From JBLKSS01 sp047607725 (GTDB lineage: Bacteria; Pseudomonadota; Gammaproteobacteria; Enterobacterales; Enterobacteriaceae), in assembly GCF_047607725.1 (NCBI RefSeq), contig NZ_JBLKSS010000203.1, forward strand, positions 1-6,124: DNA of 6,124 nucleotides, read 5' to 3'. A program made the translations under genes and the position numbers. Positions 1 to 5,124 of this stretch are shown here, in pieces. How positions within the stretch are numbered: the stretch's first letter is position 1; each line of letters starts with the position of its first letter. Below the pieces are notes generated by a model. The model worked only from the letters and a program-made list of their open reading frames with translations, made no database searches and was not told the origin of the DNA.

Positions 1-2
1 TA

Positions 3-86
3 GTACACCCCAGCTATCGACTGGAACTTAAAGGCGAATCACTACGCAAAGAGCAAGGAGTAGCCAGCACAGGAAAAATAGACTAA
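3..86 (+). CDS. istB: IstB-like IS21 helper ATPase, C-terminal fragment (5' end outside window)
   Basis: Reading from base 3 gives 27 codons ending in TAA at 84-86. The peptide contains YRLELKGESLRK, which resembles the conserved basic tail of IstB-type AAA+ proteins (usual form: a hydrophobic segment, then H-x-x-x-R-I-x-L-K-G-E-S-M/L-R-K). IstB assists the IstA transposase in IS21-family transposition. Only the tail is visible, so neither ATPase motifs nor integrity of the gene can be judged. The strand agrees with a right-hand IS end at about 206. The tail runs some 14 residues beyond the usual RK end, which is unremarkable. Identification rests on a 12-residue match recalled from the family. 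Confidence 0.6.
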   Translation, partial: VHPSYRLELKGESLRKEQGVASTGKID

Positions 87-113
87 AACTGAGTCAGAAG
101 ATGAGCGAACACG

Positions 114-205
114 TGATCGAATATCACTGGAATGGGTGATAGGAAAATATCGGAATAACTGATCGGATGTCGCCGGAACAGATGATCGGATACGTCGGAA
201 TCTGC
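114..205 (+). repeat. Four 23-bp tandem repeats at an IS21-like end
   Basis: Units begin at 114, 137, 160 and 183, each exactly 23 bp. Each starts with TGAT (CGAA, AGGA, CGGA, CGGA follow) and has a second conserved block around (T/C)GGAA near unit position 15-20. The last two units are most alike (TGATCGGAT shared). A 23-bp period is about two helical turns, suiting binding of several transposase protomers on one DNA face. In IS21-family elements such repeats are thought to be IstA binding sites; that role here is inferred from position. Confidence 0.75.
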
Positions 206-247
206 AATTACGGCGTCGCTGGCGCCGTCTGACAGAAGAGATTAGCC

Positions 248-466
248 ATGTGGCAGCGCATCGCGATGTTGGATTGCGCGCGCGGGATTGCCATTTTGGG
301 TATCCTGCTGATGAACATCACCGCCTTTGGGCTGCCGAAAGCGGCTTACCTCAACCCCGCCTATGCCGGGAGCATTACCCGCGGCGAAGCCTGGACCTGG
401 GCCGTGCTGGATATGGTGGCGCAGGTGAAATTTCTCACCTTGTTCGAGCTCTTGTTTGGCGGCGGC
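248..466 (+). pseudogene. yeiB: yeiB (DUF418 inner-membrane protein), N-terminal remnant
   Basis: The first ~73 codons match the N-terminus of E. coli YeiB, a multi-pass inner-membrane protein of unknown function (about 385 aa). Shared stretches include RGIAILGILLMNITAFGLPK, KAAYLNPAY and QVKFLTLFELLFG. The first transmembrane segment is residues 13-29. Homology ends at about base 466 with LLFGGG; the frame then runs through unrelated codons to a stop at 662-664, giving a 138-aa chimera with a meaningless tail. The ATG at 248 has a weak AGAAGAG about 10 bp upstream; an ATG at 266 is a second option. In E. coli yeiB sits between folE and galS on the same strand; here galS lies 2.3 kb downstream, so this is the true yeiB locus, broken. 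More than 80% of the gene is gone, so it is a pseudogene. Confidence 0.88.
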
Positions 467-467
467 G

Positions 468-856
468 CGCGGACAACGGCTGGATTGGCGACTGCCGGCA
501 GCGGATCCGGTGATTCAGGGCAATGCGGTGCTGTTACGTCTGTTGTTGCGCAATCTGGTGGAAAATGCCCATCGCTATTGCCCGGAAGGGAGCACCATTA
601 CGGTCATCCTGGAGCAAGAGGAAACATCGTCTGGTCGTCGATGTATTTTGCAGGTGATGGATGAGGGTCCCGGTATTGACGAGGCGCGAGCAGGGGAGTT
701 AACCCAACAATTTGTCGAATGGACCAGCGTTATAACGGTATCGGCCTGGGGCTGAGTATAGTTACCCGTATTGCGCAATTACATCAAGGCCGCTTCAGCC
801 TGGGAAATCGTCAAGAGAGACGGGGTACCCTGGCACGGCTCGAGCTTGACGGCTGA
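468..856 (+). pseudogene. pmrB: PmrB/BasS-like sensor histidine kinase, C-terminal ATPase-domain remnant with frameshift
   Basis: In the frame of 468-716 the translation carries the HATPase_c N-box LLLRNLVENAHRYCPEG (about 540-590) and G1 box DEGPGID (660-680), closely resembling the end of enterobacterial PmrB/BasS, the sensor that with PmrA controls lipid A and polymyxin-resistance genes. After QFV (ending 716) the frame is lost: it reads EWTSVITV and stops at 756. The expected continuation MDQRYNGIGLGLSIVTRIAQ (G2 box at 737-754) resumes one frame over at 719 and ends at TGA 854-856. A single base missing from an Arg codon, near 716-718, explains this. The sensor, HAMP and phospho-His parts are absent, as homology begins only where yeiB stops (464-470). 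It cannot signal. PmrB is preferred to other kinases because of the RNLVENA...DEGPGIDE context and the QLHQGRF tail. Confidence 0.8.
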
Positions 857-1109
857 CACAGCCTGCCATCTTTGCATTTCCGTCAGGCGAGTTCCCTGCC
901 TGGGGCGGTGGGGCCGTCGAAACGGTAATAAACGGGACATGCCGTTCGGCGGTCCTGAATATCAATTTCGGCAGGCAGGACTGCCGGCCACGCATCGAAC
1001 CAGAAGAAACGTGGCTGAGCGCGCGTGCTTTATCAGCCAGGAATAGGCTTGGCCGTCTTGAGAGGCTTTATCGGCCCAGAATCAGCTTGACCGTATTGCG
1101 AATACTCTG
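857..1109. other. Geneless stretch between pmrB remnant and glycosyltransferase gene
   Basis: About 250 bp, rather GC-rich, with only low-complexity-looking open frames on both strands and no motif I recognise. A GTATT-GCG-AATAC hairpin (1093-1105) lies just downstream of the minus-strand glycosyltransferase stop but lacks a following T-run, so I do not call it a terminator. The stretch may be eroded gene or flanking DNA brought in with one of its neighbours. Confidence 0.5.
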
Positions 1110-1952
1110 TTACAGAGGCGGGCGAATGGGATCAAGCAATACTGCATTTACCACATAGTCCTGCTTGCCGTCATCAAAGAGCAATTTGCTGGAATCCACC
1201 ACTCGATTTTCCCATTTCTGGTGGGTTTGTACCTGACCCTGCTCGCGGCTAATTCGCTTCGAGCTGTCAATGCGCTGTTCCCAATCCACCCGGATTTCAT
1301 GGCGGAATTGATTATTAGCCGCTTTGGCGGTACGCAAATCCAAACGATGCTGGATCTGCTCAGGATAGCGATATTGGAAATATTTTAACCGTATATGATG
1401 TGGCCAGATGAGGTTGGGGAACTTGCCGACCGGCCATAGGCTGTCTTCTTTCCACTCGCGGTTTCTATGTTTAACGAACCGCGCCTCAGAACTGTTACAG
1501 GCGAAAAATTTGAGTGCATCGATCGACGCACCATCACGATAACGTTCCGGATGGAGCTGATATTCCTCAACGTCTTTTTCGGTGAAATAATATTGAAAAC
1601 TGGCACATTGAACAATATCGTAATGCTTGCCGACCTTGGCCAAAAATTCGCGCGGATCATCAATATAGAATTCATCAGAGTCCAGCCGGCACCACCAATC
1701 GCCATCCTGCGCCTGTTCACGAAATTTATTATATGCGCGCGATTGTAGCCCGTCGGTAAATTCATCGGTGATCTGACCGTAGACTTCCACTTTCTCCCAA
1801 TGGCGGAATTTTTGATTGATAAGCTCCCAGGTTCCATCCGTGCTGGCATGATCAATCAAAAAAATCTTATCGACCCAAGGCAGCGCGGCGAGCGGCGCTC
1901 TTTCCAGGACGTCGATTTCATCTTTCACCATACAAATTGCGAATATTTTCAT
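1110..1952 (-). CDS. Family-2-like (GT-A fold) glycosyltransferase, probably surface polysaccharide
   Basis: A complete 280-aa frame on the minus strand. Its N-terminus MKIFAICMVKDEIDVL, the DHASTDGT nucleotide-sugar loop (residues 34-41) and the acidic DSD motif in WCRLDSDEFYID (91-93, metal/UDP-sugar binding) fit Glyco_tranf_2_4-type GT-A enzymes. There is no signal peptide or membrane helix, so it should act in the cytoplasm, transferring a sugar to a lipopolysaccharide, capsule or similar acceptor; donor and acceptor cannot be read from sequence. Residues 160-205 (KHRNREW, WPHHIRLKYFQYRYPEQ) look like the acceptor half. The ATG at 1950-1952 is preceded by AT-rich DNA without a clear Shine-Dalgarno. 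It is a lone gene, opposite in strand to everything around it, and the only evidently intact metabolic enzyme gene here. It is not part of the ancestral yeiB-galS neighbourhood, so it arrived by rearrangement or transfer. No lesion is visible. Confidence 0.8.
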   Translation of the reverse strand: MKIFAICMVKDEIDVLERAPLAALPWVDKIFLIDHASTDGTWELINQKFRHWEKVEVYGQITDEFTDGLQSRAYNKFREQAQDGDWWCRLDSDEFYIDDPREFLAKVGKHYDIVQCASFQYYFTEKDVEEYQLHPERYRDGASIDALKFFACNSSEARFVKHRNREWKEDSLWPVGKFPNLIWPHHIRLKYFQYRYPEQIQHRLDLRTAKAANNQFRHEIRVDWEQRIDSSKRISREQGQVQTHQKWENRVVDSSKLLFDDGKQDYVVNAVLLDPIRPPL

Positions 1953-2041
1953 TTTTATTTACACCAGTTGGCCGGACCGCTAAGCAAGCCTAATCAGCAC
2001 TAAGTCCGTTTCAAATTAAAATCAATGAGTTGCAGTCAAGA

Positions 2042-2069
2042 TATCCATTAAAAATTTAAGTATCCATTA
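2042..2069. repeat. Two TATCCATTA direct repeats, 19-bp spacing
   Basis: TATCCATTA occurs at 2042-2050 and 2061-2069, in AT-rich DNA upstream of the minus-strand glycosyltransferase gene (about 100 bp from its start). Identical 9-mers a little under two helical turns apart could be a direct-repeat binding site for a regulator of that gene. Seen directly; function is speculation. Confidence 0.4.
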
Positions 2070-2226
2070 CGCTTCGTTATTGCTGGACCAATTTTGGTAT
2101 TGCGCATCACGCTATTTACCTTGTTACGACGCAATACGCATGACGTTCATTGAAAATTATCACTTTTTGAGTATAACTTTTTGTCTTCAGGCACAGCAGA
2201 CGCGACCGGCAAAATCAGATTTTTCT

Positions 2227-2281
2227 TTGACTTAGGTGTCAAGCAGGGCATGGGGGCATCGATAGTGCTAGACTTAGGTCT
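2227..2281. repeat. Twin palindromes sharing GACTTAGGT, 42 bp apart
   Basis: TTGAC-TTAGGT-GTCAA (2227-2242) and AGAC-TTAG-GTCT (2270-2281) are both dyads and share the 9-mer GACTTAGGT at 2229-2237 and 2271-2279. The offset is exactly 42 bp, about four helical turns. They sit directly left of the 36-39 bp tandem repeat. No gene starts close by on either side, so what they would control is unclear. Confidence 0.45.
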
Positions 2282-2369
2282 TTGGACTTCCCGCTACGCG
2301 GCGAAACTGTCCACGAACGACGGTGTGTGTCCTTCCTGACGCTCGATCATGCTGACCCGCTTGAGATGT

Positions 2370-2513
2370 GGCGCGGTATATCACCGTGGACGCGACCTTT
2401 CTGCTTCTGGCGCGGAATACAGCCGTGGCGCGACCTTTCTCGTTCTAACGCGGTATATCCGTGGGCGGGCCTTTCTCGTTCTGGCGCGATATACAATCGT
2501 AGGCACTGCCTCT
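2370..2513. repeat. Degenerate 36-39 bp tandem repeat, about 3.5 copies
   Basis: Units run 2370-2408 (39 bp), 2409-2446 (38), 2447-2482 (36) and a decayed fourth from 2483. Each opens with (GG/AA)CGCG(G/-)(T/A)ATA, has a central CCGTGG and closes with CCTTTCT then CGTTCT or GCTTCT. Units 1 and 2 agree at about 32 of 39 positions. Unit lengths are not constant and not multiples of three in each case, so the repeat does not look like protein coding. Unit 1 contains a CGGT-ATATC-ACCG dyad that is imperfect in the others. I do not recognise the family. Confidence 0.7.
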
Positions 2514-2661
2514 ATAGGCCGGGAGCCAACGGCAACGCTCGGCGCTTTATCCCACCCAGCGGGCCGCTATGGCACTAAAGGGAAATAGTTACAACATACT
2601 GTGACGTTTCATTTTTATCTTCTTTCTCCTTCTTGAAGCGGTCAGATAGCTGGCTTTAGTG

Positions 2662-2677
2662 ATGTAAGCGTTTTCTG
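2662..2677 (+). promoter_or_regulatory. GalR/GalS-type operator of galS
   Basis: ATGTAAGC-GTTTTCTG fits the known gal-regulon operator pattern GTGNAANC-GNTTNCAC except for the outermost base on the left and two bases on the right. It is centred 19 bp upstream of the CRP site centre, the same arrangement as the external operator and CRP site of the E. coli gal promoter. It implies autoregulation by GalS. Confidence 0.7.
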
Positions 2678-2680
2678 TCC

Positions 2681-2696
2681 TGTGAGCTGATTCACA
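2681..2696 (+). promoter_or_regulatory. CRP-cAMP site of the galS promoter
   Basis: TGTGA-GCTGAT-TCACA has both conserved half-site pentamers of the CRP consensus with the correct 6-bp spacer. Its centre (2688.5) lies about 41.5 bp from the start point predicted from the -10 hexamer, the class II activation distance. Confidence 0.82.
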
Positions 2697-2717
2697 CTGA
2701 GTTTAATTTAAACCCAT

Positions 2718-2723
2718 TAGGAT
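2718..2723 (+). promoter_or_regulatory. Probable -10 hexamer of the galS promoter
   Basis: TAGGAT matches TATAAT at four of six positions, including the key first two and the last. It lies where a class II CRP-dependent promoter needs it, giving a start point near 2730. No -35 is expected to be strong at such promoters and none is obvious. Confidence 0.55.
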
Positions 2724-2752
2724 AGGCGTAGATGTTTCGTAATTGTTATCAC

Positions 2753-2790
2753 AAGGAGTGATAAACATGAGGGAAGAGCTGATTGTATGA
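2753..2790 (+). promoter_or_regulatory. Shine-Dalgarno and 7-codon mini-ORF overlapping the galS start
   Basis: AAGGAG (2753-2758) stands 8 bp before ATG 2767-2769, opening a 7-codon frame (MREELIV) whose TGA (2788-2790) overlaps the galS ATG (2787-2789) as ATGA. galS itself has only the purine run AGGGAAGAG (about 2769-2778) before its start. The layout suggests that ribosomes entering at the strong site reach galS by termination-reinitiation. An alternative is that galS is read directly from the weaker purine run and the mini-ORF is incidental. Confidence 0.5.
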
Positions 2791-3827
2791 CAACGATTCG
2801 TGATGTGGCCCGCCTGGCGGGTGTGTCAGTGGCAACCGTTTCTCGGGTGTTAAATGACAGCGCGTCTGCCAGTAAGCAGGCGAGGGAGCGCGTTCTCTCA
2901 GCGGTATCCCAATTGGGCTATCGTCCTAACGCCAATGCGCAGGCGCTGGCTAATCAGAGCAGCGATACCATCGGGGTGGTGGTCATGGACGTCTCCGACC
3001 CCTTCTTTGGCGCGTTGGTCAAAGCGGTGGATGATGTGGCGCAGAGGCACCGCAAAAACGTCCTGATCAGCAACAGCTATCATCAGGCGGATAAAGAGCG
3101 CTACGCCATCGAGGTTTTGATTCGCCAGCGCTGCAGCGCACTGGTGGTACATGCCAAAATGCTCAGCGACGAGGAACTAATCGCCTTCATGCAAAGCGAG
3201 CCGGGTATGGTGTTGATCAATCGTATCGTGCCCGGTTATGAACACCGCTGCGTCGGTCTGGACAATGTGGCCGGCGCATTGATGGCGACGTGGATGCTGC
3301 TCAAGCAAGGGCACCGCAATATTGGCTATATCGGTTCTAATCATGATATCGAAGACCAGCACCAGCGGCGCCAAGGTTATCTACTGGCGATGAATGAGGC
3401 GGGCATTAAGCCGCAGCAAAGCTGGCAGGTCAGGGCGGATCCTTATCTCCACGGCGGCGAACAGGCGATGGTGGAGCTCTTGGGTCGTAACCAGCAGTTA
3501 AGCGCGGTATTTGTCTATAACGACAGTATGGCGGTAGGGGCATTGGCGACCCTGAAAGAAAACGATATCACCGTGCCGGCGCACTTTTCCGTCATCGGTT
3601 TTGACGACCTTCCCATGTCCCGCTACACCAGTCCACATTTGACCACGGCGCGTTATCCCGTGTGCATGATGGCGGTAGCGGCGACAGAACTGGCGTTAAA
3701 AGGGACAGCCGGCCAACTTGATCAGAGCCAAACCCATCTCTACATGCCGACGCTGGTACGTCGCCATTCGGTGGCGCCGCGTCAAACTGTGATGGCGATC
3801 ACTGCTTCGTCACAAGATGAAATGTAA
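2787..3827 (+). CDS. galS: GalS, LacI-family galactose isorepressor
   Basis: A complete 346-aa LacI/GalR-family regulator, the same length as E. coli GalS. The N-terminus TIRDVARLAGVSVATVSRVL (residues 3-22) is the helix-turn-helix, followed by the minor-groove hinge helix (YRPNANAQALAN, 45-56) and the sugar-binding periplasmic-binding-protein-like core with VVVMDVSDPFFGALV, YNDSMA (244-249) and GFDDLPMSRYTS (271-282); the end PTLVRRHSVA is typical of GalR/GalS. GalS is preferred to GalR because of its place directly upstream of mglBA and SDTIGVVVMDVSD. It should repress mgl and its own gene until galactose or fucose binds. Its promoter (2662-2723) carries operator and CRP sites. Its TAA stop (3825-3827) lies inside the mgl operator. 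No lesion is visible, although the transporter genes it controls are broken. Confidence 0.93.
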   Translation: MTTIRDVARLAGVSVATVSRVLNDSASASKQARERVLSAVSQLGYRPNANAQALANQSSDTIGVVVMDVSDPFFGALVKAVDDVAQRHRKNVLISNSYHQADKERYAIEVLIRQRCSALVVHAKMLSDEELIAFMQSEPGMVLINRIVPGYEHRCVGLDNVAGALMATWMLLKQGHRNIGYIGSNHDIEDQHQRRQGYLLAMNEAGIKPQQSWQVRADPYLHGGEQAMVELLGRNQQLSAVFVYNDSMAVGALATLKENDITVPAHFSVIGFDDLPMSRYTSPHLTTARYPVCMMAVAATELALKGTAGQLDQSQTHLYMPTLVRRHSVAPRQTVMAITASSQDEM

Positions 3828-3837
3828 CCGGTTTCAA
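3822..3837 (+). promoter_or_regulatory. GalR/GalS operator of the mgl promoter
   Basis: ATGTAACC-GGTTTCAA is an almost perfect dyad (TGTAACCGGTTTCA) and matches the gal operator consensus at all but the two outermost bases. It overlaps the galS stop codon and is centred 18 bp upstream of the CRP site centre, at about -60 from the predicted start, as in other gal-regulon promoters. Confidence 0.83.
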
Positions 3838-3839
3838 AG

Positions 3840-3855
3840 TGTGAGAACATTCACA
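3840..3855 (+). promoter_or_regulatory. CRP-cAMP site of the mgl promoter
   Basis: TGTGA-GAACAT-TCACA has both consensus half-sites with 6-bp spacing, centred at 3847.5, about 41.5 bp before a start point near 3889. The mgl operon of E. coli is known to need CRP-cAMP, so the assignment agrees with family knowledge. Confidence 0.86.
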
Positions 3856-3876
3856 TTATATTAATATCCCTCCCGA

Positions 3877-3882
3877 TATGCT
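3877..3882 (+). promoter_or_regulatory. Probable -10 hexamer of the mgl promoter
   Basis: TATGCT matches TATAAT at four of six positions and lies at the class II distance from the CRP site. It predicts a start near 3889 and a leader of about 170 bases before mglB. Confidence 0.6.
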
Positions 3883-3971
3883 GTAGCCGTTCTCCCGTCA
3901 GACATGGATAAACGCGTCGTTCGGAATGACTCCGGATGGCGCGACTGCAACGGTCCGTGATGCCGTCTGGC

Positions 3972-3996
3972 GGGGCTATCCGGCCTGGCCCCTTTT
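3972..3996 (+). other. GC-rich hairpin with T-run in the mglB leader
   Basis: GGGGC (3972-3976) can pair with GCCCC (3988-3992), leaving an 11-base loop, and is followed at once by TTTT (3993-3996). It lies about 85 bases into the predicted mgl transcript and 65 bases before mglB. The stem is short, so it is at most a weak terminator or pause site, or may be chance. Confidence 0.3.
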
Positions 3997-4061
3997 GCCA
4001 TGACCTGAAAGTATTATTAGAGACTCACTGAGTGCTACCATACTGATATCCAGAGAGACTA

Positions 4062-5059
4062 ATGAATAAGAAGGCATTTTCCCTTACCGCTCTGGCAGCC
4101 GGCCTGATGTTTTCCATGGCCGCGCAGGCTGCCAACGTGCGTATTGGTGTGACTATTATAAGTATGACGATAACTTTATGTCGGTGGTGCGCAAAGCGCT
4201 TGAAAAAGACGCCAAAGACAGCTCCGGCGTGACGCTTTTGATGAATGACTCCCAGAACGATCAGTCCAAACAAAACGATCAAATTGATGTGCTGATTGCC
4301 AAAGGTGTCAAAGCGTTGGCGATCAACCTGGTGGATCCCGCGGCCGCGCCTGTCGTGATTCAGAAGGCCCGCGGCAATGATATTCCCGTGGTGTTTTACA
4401 ATAAAGAGCCGAGCCGTAAAGATCTGGATAGCTACGACAAAGCTTACTATGTCGGTACCGATTCCAAAGAATCCGGCATTATTCAAGGTGAGCTGATCGC
4501 CAAACATTGGAAAGCCCACCCCGACTGGGATCTGAACAAAGACGGCGTCATCCAATATGTCATGCTGAAAGGCGAACCGGGACATCCGGACGCGGAGGCG
4601 CGCACCAGCTACGTTATCAAGACCCTAAACGATCAGGAAAAATTAAAGACCCAGCCGCTGCAGCTTGATACCGCCATGTGGGACACCGCCCAGGCGAAGG
4701 ACAAAGTCGACGCCTGGCTCTCCGGGTCTAACGCCAACAAGATTGAAGTGGTGATTGCCAATAACGACGCCATGGCCATGGGCGCCGTAGAAACCCTCAA
4801 AGCCCATAACAAGAGCAGTATCCCGGTATTTGGCGTAGACGGGCTGCCGGAAGCCCTGGAGCTGGTTAAATCGGGCGCGATGGCCGGTACCGTGCTTAAC
4901 GATGCTGACAATCAGGCCAAAGCGACGTTCGATCTGGCGAAAAATCTGGCGGAAGGCAAAGGCGCCGCCGACGGAACCCAATGGAAGCTGGACAATAAAG
5001 TTGTCCGTATCCATTATGTTGGCATCGATAAAGACAACTTGGCGCAATTCAAAAAATAA
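4062..5059 (+). pseudogene. mglB: mglB, periplasmic galactose/glucose-binding protein, frameshifted near the N-terminus
   Basis: The ATG at 4062 opens a typical Sec signal peptide (MNKK, hydrophobic core, cleavage after AQA at residue 23), then NVRIGVTI. At 4155-4158 one T is missing relative to the family sequence GVTIYKYDDNF; the frame then runs to TGA 4230-4232, giving a 56-aa stub. The rest continues in another frame to 5059 without further damage, and repaired length is 332 aa, as in E. coli. Intact parts include the calcium loop DLNKDG, the sugar contacts in GHPDAEAR, the stacking Trp in AMWDT, and NNDAMA, FGVDGLP and NDADN. An internal ATG at 4178 could start a 293-aa product, but it would lack the signal peptide and the sugar-binding Asp and Phe of DDNF, and no Shine-Dalgarno precedes it. 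A sequencing slip in a T-run or rare slippage is the alternative. Confidence 0.9.
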
Positions 5060-5068
5060 AACCTGATA

Positions 5069-5090
5069 CCCCCGCCGACCCCGGAGGGGG
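5069..5090 (+). other. Hairpin between mglB and mglA
   Basis: CCCCC (5069-5073) pairs with GGGGG (5086-5090); an inner CCG/CGG (5075-5077 with 5082-5084) adds three pairs across one mismatch. No T-run follows directly, so it looks less like a terminator than an mRNA-stabilising structure, of the kind often found after the binding-protein gene of ABC sugar operons, where it keeps binding-protein message above ATPase message. Role inferred from position. Confidence 0.55.
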
Positions 5091-5124
5091 AATGAAACTT
5101 GTCTATTTTTGAGCTGGTGTAACT

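Larger units (their letters stand above)
1..206 (+). mobile_element. Right end of an IS21-family insertion sequence (partial)
   Basis: The segment combines the C-terminal codons of an IstB-like helper protein (3-86) with a run of four 23-bp direct repeats (114-205). Multiple terminal repeats close to the ends are typical of IS21-family elements. These elements usually end in CA, and the CA at 205-206, right after the last repeat, is the best candidate for the right terminus. The left end, istA and most of istB lie outside the window, so the terminal inverted repeat and target duplication cannot be checked. The likely boundary is 41 bp upstream of the yeiB remnant, so insertion probably removed or displaced the native yeiB upstream region. 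The family call is inferred from the short IstB tail plus the repeats; the exact end could be off by several bases. Confidence 0.6.
1953..2652. other. Long geneless region with repeats, upstream of galS
   Basis: About 700 bp with no gene I can support on either strand. The left part (1953-2230) is AT-rich and contains the upstream region of the minus-strand glycosyltransferase; a minus-strand TTGACT (AGTCAA at 2034-2039 on plus) could be a -35 but no good -10 follows at normal spacing. Then come two similar palindromes (2227-2281) and a GC-richer tandem repeat (2370-2513). A pyrimidine-rich run (2607-2634) ends just before the galS control region. I find no remnant of the 3' end of yeiB, which would be expected here if only an insertion had separated yeiB from galS. 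Confidence 0.5.

Noticed and set aside
222..231. GCGCCGTCTG at 222-231 also found at 6001-6010 in the IS66-like end
   Set aside because: I considered an older IS66 remnant near 207, but the match does not extend past ten bases and the GTAAGCG end is missing.
771..1046. 91-codon plus-strand frame after the pmrB remnant
   Set aside because: Its first part overlaps the real pmrB tail in another frame, and the rest has no recognisable motif or upstream Shine-Dalgarno.
1093..1105. GTATT-GCG-AATAC hairpin after the glycosyltransferase stop as a terminator
   Set aside because: The stem is five AT-rich pairs with no T-run on the minus strand.
767..2106. Shared 10-mer GTATTGCGCA in the pmrB remnant and at 2097
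   Set aside because: A match of this length is expected by chance in a window this size, and one copy is simply coding sequence for RIAQ.
2370..2513. Possible CRISPR array
   Set aside because: The units are contiguous and degenerate, with no constant repeat separated by unique spacers, and no cas gene is present.
2282..2588. Overlapping plus-strand frames of 98 and 79 codons in the tandem-repeat region
   Set aside because: They arise from the GC-rich repeat, show no family resemblance, lack a ribosome site, and repeat unit lengths (39, 38, 36) break any constant protein period.
2589..2631. Minus-strand AAGGAG plus 7-codon frame MKRHSML
   Set aside because: Spacing of 13 bp is long, the frame is tiny, and it opens towards geneless DNA; the pyrimidine-rich run makes chance likely.
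2737..2752. Possible second (internal) GalS operator near the galS start
   Set aside because: Only the right half (TTATCAC) resembles the consensus; the left half does not, and the position would be about +15.
4025..4585. 186-codon minus-strand frame antisense to mglB
   Set aside because: It is the shadow of the strongly conserved mglB coding strand; its sequence has no family features of its own.
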